Source: Kaustia mangrovi (GTDB lineage Bacteria; Pseudomonadota; Alphaproteobacteria; Rhizobiales; Im1). Taken from it: DNA of 64,000 nucleotides. The notes under the pieces are model-generated. The model was not told where the DNA came from, searched no databases, and was given only the letters and a program-made list of their open reading frames with translations. The translations under genes and the position numbers were made by a program. The stretch spans positions 3,958,501-4,022,500 of the forward strand of contig NZ_CP058214.1 in the NCBI RefSeq assembly GCF_015482775.1, given 5' to 3'. The first letter of the stretch is position 1. Every line of letters starts with the position of its first letter. Shown piece after piece: positions 33,515-41,983 of this stretch.

Positions 33515-34078
33515 ATGGCAGGTTTTCCGCACAAGAAGGAGTTTCCGGTCAGCCGCGTGCGGCGCTATCTGGAGCCGGGGCCGATCGTCCTCGTCTCGTC
33601 GCGATGGCGGGGGCGGAGCAATATCATGACGCTCGGCTGGCACACGATCCTCGAATTCTCCCCCTCCCTCGTCGGTCTCATGATCTCGGGCGGCAATCAC
33701 AGCTTCGACATGATCCGTTCCAGCGGGGAATGCGTTATCAACCTGCCGACGACGGCGCTGACCGATACCGTGGTCGGGATCGGCAACACGACGGGAGCCC
33801 GGATCGACAAGTTCGCCGAATTCGGCCTGACGGCGGAGCAAGCGACCCGCGTCGATGCGCCCGCGATCCGCGAATGCCATGCCGCCTTCGAGTGCCGCCT
33901 CCACGAGGACGCGTTGGTTGATCGCTACAATTTCTTCATCTTCGAGGTGGTCGCGGCGCATGCCGCGCCGGAGCCCGAATACCCCGAGACGCTGCACTAT
34001 ACGGGCGACGGCGTCTTCATGGTGGCGGGCGAGATCGTCGACCGGCGCGCCCTCTTTCGCCCGGAAATGCTCGACTAG
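33515..34078 (+). CDS. Flavin reductase-like FMN-binding split-barrel protein
   Basis: 187-residue protein of the flavin-reductase-like (DIM6/NTAB) split-barrel family. Features are VLVSSRWRGRSNIMTLGWH near residue 25 and GGNHSFDMIRSSGECVINLP, the FMN phosphate-contact region. Such proteins reduce flavin for a partner monooxygenase or act directly as reductases. The ATG has GGAGGGCATGAG upstream. It is 64 bp after the OCD-family gene and is the likely last gene of the long operon. No obvious flavin-dependent monooxygenase partner is in this operon. Confidence 0.9.
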   Translation: MAGFPHKKEFPVSRVRRYLEPGPIVLVSSRWRGRSNIMTLGWHTILEFSPSLVGLMISGGNHSFDMIRSSGECVINLPTTALTDTVVGIGNTTGARIDKFAEFGLTAEQATRVDAPAIRECHAAFECRLHEDALVDRYNFFIFEVVAAHAAPEPEYPETLHYTGDGVFMVAGEIVDRRALFRPEMLD

Positions 34079-34272
34079 GGCAGGGCGCGCGCGGGCGCGG
34101 TAACAGGTTCTTGCCGAATGGCGAGGCGCGGGTACAATGCGCGCCACGCTGCAAGCCGAAGCAGGGAGGATGACCGGGGCGACCTGTCGGCTATGGCTCG
34201 AGACGGAGGAAACGGTCAATCGCAGACGGTCCGGCCTTGCGCCGCGATTGCCGGATGGGCCGGAGAACAGCC

Positions 34273-35124
34273 ATGTCGGATGCCCTGCGAATTGCCAGAG
34301 GCCCCTTCGGGCGCGTGGCACTTCTGGATATGGACCGCCCGCTGGTGCGCCATGCGCACCCCCATTGCCATGTCCTGTTGAAGGTGGAGGGGGCGGACAC
34401 GCAGTTCCTCGTGCGCGACCGTATCGCCCATCTCACCGACGAAAGCGCGGTTCTCGTCAACGCCTGGGAACCGCACGCCTACGACCACGATCCCACCCGG
34501 CCCAAGACGGTGATCCTCGCGCTCTATATCGAGCCGCACTGGCTGGGTCATTTCCGCGCGAACTGGGCGGCGAGCAACGCGCCCGACTTCTTCGAGGAGA
34601 CGGTCGGCGCCATCACGCCCGGGATCCGGCGGATGGCGGGTCTGCTCGCCGGCGCCATGGTGCACGCCCCCGACGAGACGGCGATGCACGAGGAGCTCCT
34701 CGGCCGGCTCATGATCGCCCTCATCGAGCGGTTCACCGCCTGGAAGGCGCTGCCCCATTCCATCAGGAGCCTCGCCGACCGGGGCATGATGGACTACCGG
34801 ATCCGCAAGGCGGTCCGGCGGATCGAGGCCGTGCCGGGCGAGATACCGGGCATGAACGAGCTCGCGCGCGATGTCGGGCTGTCGCGGGCGCATTTCTTCC
34901 GCCTCTTCGAGAGCAATATGGGCGTGAGCCCGCGCATCTACCTGAATGTGCAGCGGCTCGAGCGCGCGGTCGAGCTGGTGGCGGAAGGCGACGAGACCTT
35001 CGCCGCCATCGGCGAGCGCCTCGGCTTCTCGGTGCCGGCGCACTTCTCCCGCTTCTTCCACGACCATGCCGGATCCTCGCCCAGCGTCTTCCGCAAGGTC
35101 ACCCGCCTCAACGCCGAAATTTGA
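34273..35124 (+). CDS. AraC-family transcriptional regulator
   Basis: 283-residue regulator with an N-terminal cupin-like sensor (VRHAHPHCHVLLKVEG) and a C-terminal AraC DNA-binding domain with two helix-turn-helices: MNELARDVGLSRAHFFRLF and FAAIGERLGFSVPAHFSRFF. The ATG at 34273 begins MSDALRIARG; an upstream in-frame start at 34237 adds 12 residues. It precedes the molybdenum hydroxylase operon by 103 bp on the same strand and is its likely activator. The 194 bp before it hold no gene. Confidence 0.92.
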   Translation: MSDALRIARGPFGRVALLDMDRPLVRHAHPHCHVLLKVEGADTQFLVRDRIAHLTDESAVLVNAWEPHAYDHDPTRPKTVILALYIEPHWLGHFRANWAASNAPDFFEETVGAITPGIRRMAGLLAGAMVHAPDETAMHEELLGRLMIALIERFTAWKALPHSIRSLADRGMMDYRIRKAVRRIEAVPGEIPGMNELARDVGLSRAHFFRLFESNMGVSPRIYLNVQRLERAVELVAEGDETFAAIGERLGFSVPAHFSRFFHDHAGSSPSVFRKVTRLNAEI

Positions 35125-35227
35125 GACTCCTCGGTAAGTCGTAAGACTGGGCGGTATCGCCGTCCCTCCATCCCCGCGGCATGAAGGCGGAAAACGACCG
35201 TCCGTGCCGGACGGCGGGGAGGAACCG

Positions 35228-38209
35228 ATGAACCAGACCGCAGATGCGGCGGGCCTTGTCGGGCGTTCCGTTCCGCGCGTGGAGGATGCCGCGCTGCTCA
35301 CGGGACGGGGCCGCTATCTCGACGACCTGCCGACGAGCCGCAGGACCGCGCACGCGGCGATCCTTCGCTCCCCGCACGGCCATGCCGAGATCCGCTCCAT
35401 CGACACCGCGAATGCCCGCGCGCTCGACGGCGTCTTCGCGGTGCTCACCGGCGATGACGTCGCGGCTCTCACCAGGAGCCTCACCGTCGGCGTGAAGGCC
35501 GATGTGGAATGCTGGCCGATGGCGCGCGACCGCGTGCGCTATGTCGGCGAGCCCGTGGCCATCGTCGTCGCGGAAAACCGCTATGTCGCCGAGGACGCGC
35601 TCGACCTGATCGAGGTGGATTACGCCACCCTGCCGGTCGTCATGGACCCTCGGGCCGCGCTCGGCGAGGATGCGGCGCTCCTCCACCCTTCCCTCGGCAG
35701 CAACTGCATCAGCGACCGGCGCTTCCGCTACGGCGACCCCGAAACGGCCTTCGCGAAGGCCGTCCACCGGATTTCGGTGGAGATCGCCTATCCGCGCAAT
35801 TCCTGCACGCCCATCGAGACCTACGGCGTGATCGCCGAATACGACCCCGGCGAGGACGCCTATGACGTGACGGCCAATTTCCAGGGGCCGTTCTCCATCC
35901 ATGCCGTCATCGCGCGTGCCCTCAAGGTGCCCGGAAACCGCATGCGGCTGCGCACACCGCCCGACTCGGGCGGCTCCTTCGGCGTGAAGCAGGGTGTCTT
36001 CGTCTATGTGGTCCTCGCCGCCGTGGCCGCGCGCGTCGCCGGCCGGCCCGTCAAATGGGTGGAGGACCGGCTGGAGCACCTCACTGCCTCGGTGTCGGCG
36101 ACCAATCGTGTGACGAGGCTCGAGGCGGCGGTCGGGCCCGACGGCGCGATCGCGGCGCTCGCATGGGACCAGATCGAGGATTGCGGGGCGCATCTGCGCG
36201 CGCCCGAGCCCGCAACCCTCTATCGCATGCACGGCAACATGACGGGGGCCTATGCCATCGGGAACGTCTCGATCCGCAACCGGGTGGTGCTCACCAACAA
36301 GACACCGACCGGCCTCAATCGCGGCTTTGGCGGCCCGCAGGTCTATTTCCCGCTGGAGCGGCTCGTGCACCGGATCGCCGACGAGCTGGGCCTCGACCGG
36401 CTCGACGTCATCCGCCGCAATCTCGTGCCGGCCGACGCCTTTCCCTACCGCACGGCAACAGGCGCGCTGCTCGATTCCGGCGATTACCGCTCAGCCCTCG
36501 ACCGCGCCGCGGAGGAGGGTGGGCTGGAGGATCTCCGCGCCCGGCGCGAGCGGGCCCGCTCGCAGGGCCGGCTCTACGGCATCGGCATGGCCGCGGCGGT
36601 CGAGCCGAGCGTGTCGAACATGGGCTACATCACCACCGTCCTGACCCCGGAGGAACGGGCCAAGGCCGGGCCGAAGAACGGGGCGCAGGCGGTTGCCACT
36701 GTCGCCATCGATCCGCTCGGCGCGGTGACCGTGAAGGTCGCCTCCGTGCCCCAGGGCCAGGGGCACTGCACGGTGCTCGCCCAGGTCGTCGCCGACCGGC
36801 TGGGCCTGCCCATGGAGGCGGTGCGCGTCAATACCGAGCTCGATACGGGGCGCGATGCCTGGTCCATCGCGTCGGGCAACTATTCCAGCCGCTTCGCCGC
36901 CGCCGTGGCGGGCACGGCCAGGCTCGCCGCCGACCGGATCCGCGAGCGGCTGGCCGCCATCGCCGCGGGCCAGCTCAATATCGAGGCCGAAGAGGTCGAG
37001 TTCCGCGGCGGCCGCGTCTTCGGCCGCGGCAATCCGGACAATTCGGTCTCCTTCGCCCGGGTCGCCGCGGCGAGCCACTGGGCGCCGGCCACGCTGCCCG
37101 AGGGGGTCGGTCAGACGATCAGCGAGACCGTGTTCTGGACGCCGGAGGAATTGCAGGCGCCGACGCCGGAGGACGGGGTCAACTCGTCGCTCTGCCACGG
37201 CTTCATCTTCGATTTCTGCGGCGTGGAGATCGACCGGGAGACCGGCGAGGTCCGCATCGACAAATACGTCACCATGCACGATTGCGGCCGCGTGCTGCAC
37301 CCCGCCATGGTCGAGGGGCAGGTGCGCGGCGCCTTCGCCCAGGCGCTCGGTGCGGCGCTCTACGAGGAATATGCCTATGGCGAGGACGGCTCCTTCCTGT
37401 CCGGCACGCTCGCCGACTATCTGATGCCGACGGCGATGGAGACGCCGGAGCCGGTCATCCTGCATCACGAGAGCCCGTCGCCGTTCACCCCGCTCGGCGC
37501 CAAGGGCGTGGGCGAGGGCAACTGCATGTCCACGCCCGTCTGCATCGCCAATGCGGTGGCCGACGCCACGGGCGCGGCCGATATCGCCCTGCCGCTGTCG
37601 CCGGGCCGCGTCGGCGCGCTGGTCTTCGGCGAGGAGACGCCGCCGGCGACCCCGCAAGAGACTCTCGTGCCGGCCGCCGCGCGCCCGGGCGAGCGCGTGC
37701 TGACGGGGGAGGGACGGGCGACCGTCTCCGCCCCGCGCGAGGCGGTGTGGCGCATGCTGCTCGATCCCGCCACGCTTGAGGCCATCATCCCCGGCGCGCA
37801 CGGGGTAGAGAAGGTCGGAGACACCCGCTTCCACGCCGATGTGACGCTGGGCGTGGGCCCGGTGAAGGGGCGCTACAGCGCCGATATCGCGCTCTCCGAC
37901 ATGGTCGAGCCCGAGGCGGTGACGCTGACCGGGCAGACGCGCGGCGCGCTCGGCTTCGGCAACGGCACGGGCCGCATCACGCTCACCGAGGAGGGCGCGC
38001 AGACCGTCGTCGCCTATCGCTACGAGGCGAGCATCGGCGGCAAGGTCGCCTCCGTCGGCGGCCGGCTGCTCGACGGGGCGGCACGCGTGGTGATCGGCCA
38101 GTTCTTCCAGGCGCTCGCGCGCCATGCCGGCGGCGGCTCCGCGGGCGGCGGTGGCCTGTTCGCCCGCGCGAAGGCGTTCCTGGCATCGCTGTTCGGAGGC
38201 CGCGCATGA
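35228..38209 (+). CDS. Molybdopterin-binding hydroxylase large subunit fused to a CoxG-like domain
   Basis: 993-residue xanthine-dehydrogenase/CoxL-family large subunit with a C-terminal extra domain. Residues about 20-125 are the a/b hammerhead domain. Residues 140-800 bind molybdopterin, with NRGFGGPQ (R365-Q371) in the cofactor loop and candidate catalytic E763 in GAKGVGEGN. The loop is neither AYRCSFR (form I CO dehydrogenase) nor AYRGAGR (form II). Residues about 822-993 form a CoxG/SRPBCC domain, including VSAPREAVWRMLLDPATLE, with a Gly-rich linker and a hydrophobic C-terminal helix; CoxG is normally a separate protein. Start chosen for the GGGGAGGAA site. It hydroxylates an unknown, possibly aromatic, substrate. 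Confidence 0.92.
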   Translation: MNQTADAAGLVGRSVPRVEDAALLTGRGRYLDDLPTSRRTAHAAILRSPHGHAEIRSIDTANARALDGVFAVLTGDDVAALTRSLTVGVKADVECWPMARDRVRYVGEPVAIVVAENRYVAEDALDLIEVDYATLPVVMDPRAALGEDAALLHPSLGSNCISDRRFRYGDPETAFAKAVHRISVEIAYPRNSCTPIETYGVIAEYDPGEDAYDVTANFQGPFSIHAVIARALKVPGNRMRLRTPPDSGGSFGVKQGVFVYVVLAAVAARVAGRPVKWVEDRLEHLTASVSATNRVTRLEAAVGPDGAIAALAWDQIEDCGAHLRAPEPATLYRMHGNMTGAYAIGNVSIRNRVVLTNKTPTGLNRGFGGPQVYFPLERLVHRIADELGLDRLDVIRRNLVPADAFPYRTATGALLDSGDYRSALDRAAEEGGLEDLRARRERARSQGRLYGIGMAAAVEPSVSNMGYITTVLTPEERAKAGPKNGAQAVATVAIDPLGAVTVKVASVPQGQGHCTVLAQVVADRLGLPMEAVRVNTELDTGRDAWSIASGNYSSRFAAAVAGTARLAADRIRERLAAIAAGQLNIEAEEVEFRGGRVFGRGNPDNSVSFARVAAASHWAPATLPEGVGQTISETVFWTPEELQAPTPEDGVNSSLCHGFIFDFCGVEIDRETGEVRIDKYVTMHDCGRVLHPAMVEGQVRGAFAQALGAALYEEYAYGEDGSFLSGTLADYLMPTAMETPEPVILHHESPSPFTPLGAKGVGEGNCMSTPVCIANAVADATGAADIALPLSPGRVGALVFGEETPPATPQETLVPAAARPGERVLTGEGRATVSAPREAVWRMLLDPATLEAIIPGAHGVEKVGDTRFHADVTLGVGPVKGRYSADIALSDMVEPEAVTLTGQTRGALGFGNGTGRITLTEEGAQTVVAYRYEASIGGKVASVGGRLLDGAARVVIGQFFQALARHAGGGSAGGGGLFARAKAFLASLFGGRA

Positions 38210-39033
38210 AACCGGCCGCCTTCGATTTCCTGCGCCCGGACAGCCTGGAGGAGGCGCTCCGGGCCCTGCATGACGGCGGTGGCGACGCCCGCATCATTGC
38301 CGGCGGCCAGTCGCTCGTGCCGATGCTGAACATGCGGCTCGCGCGCCCCTGCATGCTCATCGACATCATGCGGCTCGATGCCCTCGCCAACATCGAGGAG
38401 AAGGCCGGCGAGGTCGTGATCGGCGCGGGCGTTCGGCAGGCGGCGCTGGAGCGCTGGCCGGAGCTCGCGAGCCGGCTTCCGCTCATTGCGAAGGCCATCG
38501 GCTGGATCGGCCATGTCCAGACGCGGGCGCGCGGCACGGTGTGCGGGTCGCTGGCCCATGCCGATCCGAGCGCGGAGCTGCCGCTCGTCCTCGTCGCGCT
38601 CGGCGGTTCGGTGCGGCTGCGTACGGCCCGCAAGCGCCGCAGCGTTCCGGCGGATGAGTTCTTCCTCGGCATGATGTCGACCGCGCTCGCCGAGGGCGAG
38701 ATGATCGAGGCGGCCGCCTTCCCGGTGCCCGCGCCGGGAACGGGCGTGGCCTTCAGGGAGGTCGGGCGCCGGCATGGCGATTTCGCCATCGTGGCCTGCG
38801 CGGCTGTCGCGGAAACCGAGGGCATCCATCTCGCAATCTCCGGCGTCGACGACCGCCCGCGCCGGTTTCCCGTTCCCCCGCCCGGCGACGACGGGCTGGA
38901 CGATGCGCTCAACGAGATCGCCTGGTCGCTCAATGCGCGCGACGACCTCCATGCGAGCGCGCGCTACCGCCGCGAGCTCGTGCGCCGTCTCGGCCGCCGG
39001 ACCGTCGAGGAGGCCTGCGCATGTCGAAGCTGA
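38206..39033 (+). CDS. Molybdenum hydroxylase FAD-binding medium subunit (CoxM-like)
   Basis: 275-residue FAD subunit. FAD motifs AGGQSLVPMLNMRL (32-45) and TVCGSLAHADPSAELPL are both present, followed by the CO-dehydrogenase flavoprotein C-terminal domain. Length is standard, without the extra 4Fe-4S loop that marks 4-hydroxybenzoyl-CoA reductase. It overlaps the large subunit by 4 bp and the small subunit by 13 bp, so the three subunits are co-translated. Confidence 0.93.
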   Translation: MKPAAFDFLRPDSLEEALRALHDGGGDARIIAGGQSLVPMLNMRLARPCMLIDIMRLDALANIEEKAGEVVIGAGVRQAALERWPELASRLPLIAKAIGWIGHVQTRARGTVCGSLAHADPSAELPLVLVALGGSVRLRTARKRRSVPADEFFLGMMSTALAEGEMIEAAAFPVPAPGTGVAFREVGRRHGDFAIVACAAVAETEGIHLAISGVDDRPRRFPVPPPGDDGLDDALNEIAWSLNARDDLHASARYRRELVRRLGRRTVEEACACRS

Positions 39034-39533
39034 CCGCCGGCGAGACACATCTCGTCACCTTTCGCCTCAATGGCAGCGAGGTGCGCGTCCGCGCCGAAGG
39101 CCGGATGCTGCTCTGCGACCTGCTGCGCCACGAGATCGGCGCGACCGGCACCCATGTGGGCTGCGAGCACGGCGTGTGCGGGGCCTGCACCGTGCAGGTC
39201 GACGGCGCGCCGGCACGGTCCTGCCTCATCCTCGCCGCCCAGATCGAGGGCGCGGATGTGCGCACCGTGGAGGCGCTCGCGCCGGAGCCCGCCCGCCTCT
39301 CCGCGCTTCAGGAGGCGTTCCGGACCCATCACGGCCTGCAATGCGGCTTCTGCACCCCCGGCATCCTGATGACGCTCGACGCGCTGCTGACGGCGCGGCC
39401 CGACGCTGGCGCGGACGAGGTCCGCGAGCACCTGTCCGGACATCTGTGCCGCTGCACCGGCTACGCGACGATCGTGAAGGCTGCGCTGGCAGCCCTGGAG
39501 GACGTCAGGAAGGAGCAAAAGGACGATGCTTGA
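39021..39533 (+). CDS. Molybdenum hydroxylase 2Fe-2S small subunit (CoxS-like)
   Basis: 170-residue iron-sulfur subunit with two 2Fe-2S clusters. The plant-type cluster uses C48, C53, C56 and C68 (GCEHGVCGAC...C); the second uses C108, C111, C143 and C145 (CGFC and CRC). This is the normal form for xanthine-dehydrogenase-family small subunits. It overlaps both neighbours, which places the next gene (acyl-CoA ligase) in the same translational unit. Confidence 0.94.
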   Translation: MSKLTAGETHLVTFRLNGSEVRVRAEGRMLLCDLLRHEIGATGTHVGCEHGVCGACTVQVDGAPARSCLILAAQIEGADVRTVEALAPEPARLSALQEAFRTHHGLQCGFCTPGILMTLDALLTARPDAGADEVREHLSGHLCRCTGYATIVKAALAALEDVRKEQKDDA

Positions 39534-41061
39534 TCTGGGGACGAGCTTTCTTGCGAGCGTCAGCCGCGATCCCGACGCGCTCGCCGTGGTCGACGGCGAC
39601 ACGCGGCTGACCTATGCGCAGTGGTATCGCAGGATTTCCGCGCTCGTGGCTGGGCTCGACCGGATGGGGCTGAAGCCCGGCGATCACATTCTCACCGTGA
39701 TGCAGAACCGCTGGGAGAACGCCTCGCTCCACTGGGCCGCGCAGTTCTCGGGCCTCATCGTGACGCCGCTGAACTGGCGCGCCAAGGGCGACGAGATCGA
39801 CTACGCCGTCGGCGATGCCGGCGCCAGGGCCGTCTTCCACGAGGAGGTGACGGAGGAGGCGCTCCGCCAGTCCCAGGGCGCGGCGGATCTGCCCTGCGCC
39901 GCGGCGGGCGAACTCGCCGCGATCATGGAGGCCGACGCCCCCGACGCCCGGCCGCGCGCCGGGGCGGAGGACTGGTCCTTGATGCTCTACACCTCCGGCA
40001 CCACCTCGCGCCCCAAGGGCGTGCCGCGCCGCCACCGGGCCGAGCGCGCCGGCGCCGTCGCCCATGTGGCGCAGAACCTCTACAGGCACGGCGAGCGCAC
40101 GCTCGGCGTGATGCCGCTCTACCACACGATGGGCGTGCGCTCGCTCATCGCCTCCTCGCTGATCGGCGGCGCATTCGTCTGCATGCCGCGCTTCGATGCC
40201 GGGCGCGCCGTCGCGCTGATCGAGCGGGAGGCGATCACCAATCTCTATCTCGTCCCGACGCTCTATCACGACATGCTGCACGATCCGGCCTTCTCCCCGG
40301 ACCGCGTGGCGACCGTCTCCAAGCTCGGTTTCGCCGGGGCGTCCATGACCGACGGTCTCCTGAAGAAACTCCAGGAGGCCTTCCGGCCGGAGCTGTTCGT
40401 CAACCATTACGGCTCCTCGGAGATCTATACCTTCACCATCGAGCAGGATGCCGCGGGAAAGCCCGGCTCGGCGGGGCGCGCCGGCATCAACCAGATGATC
40501 CGCGTGGTGAAGCTCGACGCCGCCTCGCCCGACGATGTCGCCGGACCCGGCGAGGAGGGCGAGATCGTCGCGCTGCTGGAGGGCGACGAATCCTTCGAGG
40601 GCTACTGGAACCGGCCCGACGCCGATGCCAAGGCGCTGCGGCAGGGCTGGTACTTCACCGGGGATACCGGCTTCCTCGACGAGGATGGCGACCTGTTCGT
40701 CACGGGCCGTGTCGACGACATGATCATCACCGGCGGGGAGAACGTCTCGCCCGTCGAGGTGGAAAGCTGCCTCTCGCTCCACGACCGCGTGGCCGAGGTC
40801 GCCGTGGTCGGCCTGCCGGACGAGCGCTGGGGCAAGATCGTCACGGCCTTCGTCAAGCGCAGCGGCGAGGTCTCCGCGGAAGAGCTCGACGAGCATTGCC
40901 GGGCCTCCGGCCTCGCCAATTTCCGCCGCCCGCGCCGCATCGTCTTCGTCGACGAGATTCCCAAATCGCCGGTCGGCAAGGTTCTGCGCCGCATGCTCGT
41001 GGCGGGCGACTACCGCCCCGAGGGCGCGGCGACCCCCGGATATCCCCAGAAGGCAGAGTGA
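39526..41061 (+). CDS. AMP-dependent acyl-CoA ligase
   Basis: 511-residue adenylate-forming ligase. P-loop YTSGTTSRPKG; core NHYGSSEIYTF in place of the usual YGxTE; hinge FTGDTGFLD; C-terminal catalytic Lys in IPKSPVGKVLRRML. Overlap with the Fe-S subunit gene by 8 bp ties it to the hydroxylase. It would activate the acid substrate or the hydroxylated product with CoA before the hydratase-like enzyme acts. Substrate class is inferred from the BenE transporter downstream. Confidence 0.9.
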   Translation: MLDLGTSFLASVSRDPDALAVVDGDTRLTYAQWYRRISALVAGLDRMGLKPGDHILTVMQNRWENASLHWAAQFSGLIVTPLNWRAKGDEIDYAVGDAGARAVFHEEVTEEALRQSQGAADLPCAAAGELAAIMEADAPDARPRAGAEDWSLMLYTSGTTSRPKGVPRRHRAERAGAVAHVAQNLYRHGERTLGVMPLYHTMGVRSLIASSLIGGAFVCMPRFDAGRAVALIEREAITNLYLVPTLYHDMLHDPAFSPDRVATVSKLGFAGASMTDGLLKKLQEAFRPELFVNHYGSSEIYTFTIEQDAAGKPGSAGRAGINQMIRVVKLDAASPDDVAGPGEEGEIVALLEGDESFEGYWNRPDADAKALRQGWYFTGDTGFLDEDGDLFVTGRVDDMIITGGENVSPVEVESCLSLHDRVAEVAVVGLPDERWGKIVTAFVKRSGEVSAEELDEHCRASGLANFRRPRRIVFVDEIPKSPVGKVLRRMLVAGDYRPEGAATPGYPQKAE

Positions 41062-41077
41062 AAGGATGCCCTCCATC

Positions 41078-41884
41078 ATGACTGAGACCATGCGTTTCGA
41101 CGATCCGCGCCTCGCCGAGCTCGACGGCTTCTCCGTGACCGTCGATGCCGAACGCCAGCGCGCGGATATCGTCCTCGACCGGCCGCCCTACAATGTCGTG
41201 TCCATGGCCCAGCGCGACCAGCTTCGCCTCGTCTTCGAGGCGCTGGACGGCGACGGCCGCGTGCGCGTGATCGTGGTGTCCGGCACGGGCGCGCATTTCT
41301 CCTCCGGCGGCAACATCAGAGGGTTCCTCGAGGCGAGCCCCGAACATGTCGCCCATCTCGCCTGGAACATCGCCGCGCCGGCGCGCTGCTCGAAGCCGGT
41401 GATCGCCGCCAATCGCGGCTACTGCTTCGGCGTCGGTTTCGAGCTGTCGCTCGCCTGCGACTTCCGCATCGCCAGCGACACCACGCTCTACGCGCTGCCT
41501 GAGCAGAAGCTCGGCCAGATCCCGGGCTCCGGCGGGTCCGCGCGCCTGCAGAAGATGGTCGGCATCACCCGCACGAAGGACATCGTCATGCGGTCGAAGC
41601 GGATTACCGGCCAGCAGGCCCATGACTGGGGAATCGCCACCGAGGTGGTCGCCGACGCGGAACTCGAGAGTGCCGTCGACGCCCTGGTGGAAGAGCTCAT
41701 CGCCTTCTCGCCGCTTGCCCAGCGTACCGCCAAGACACTGCTCAACGACACCGACGACGCCACCCTCTCCGTGGCCATCGAGCTTGAGGGGCACTGCTAC
41801 AGCCGCCTGCGCTCGTCCGACGATTTCCGCGAGGGCGTGACGGCTTTCCACGAGAAACGCGCGCCGAACTTCACCGGCCGCTGA
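41078..41884 (+). CDS. Enoyl-CoA hydratase/isomerase-family protein
   Basis: 268-residue crotonase-fold protein. Both catalytic glutamates of true hydratases are kept: one in VGFELSLACDF and one in ALPEQKLGQIPGSGG. The oxyanion-hole stretch is SSGGNIRGFL. The start at 41078 leaves a GAAAGGA site at a usable distance; an ATG at 41066 would overlap that site. It lies 16 bp after the ligase gene and probably hydrates or cleaves the unsaturated CoA product. Confidence 0.9.
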   Translation: MTETMRFDDPRLAELDGFSVTVDAERQRADIVLDRPPYNVVSMAQRDQLRLVFEALDGDGRVRVIVVSGTGAHFSSGGNIRGFLEASPEHVAHLAWNIAAPARCSKPVIAANRGYCFGVGFELSLACDFRIASDTTLYALPEQKLGQIPGSGGSARLQKMVGITRTKDIVMRSKRITGQQAHDWGIATEVVADAELESAVDALVEELIAFSPLAQRTAKTLLNDTDDATLSVAIELEGHCYSRLRSSDDFREGVTAFHEKRAPNFTGR

Positions 41885-41983
41885 CCGCATGCCCGGCCGG
41901 GCGGGGGACCGGCCGGGTCCACCAGGCAGGCGGTGCCGGCGCGGAAATGCCGGCCCTCCCGCCGCTTCAAGGGAGGAAAAGAC

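Noticed and set aside
35228-39533. CO dehydrogenase (CoxMSL, form I)
   Set aside because: The large subunit has NRGFGGPQ instead of the AYRCSFR active-site loop, so CO oxidation is not supported.
35228-39533. 4-Hydroxybenzoyl-CoA reductase
   Set aside because: The FAD subunit is 275 residues and has no extra Cys-rich loop for a 4Fe-4S cluster, which that enzyme needs.
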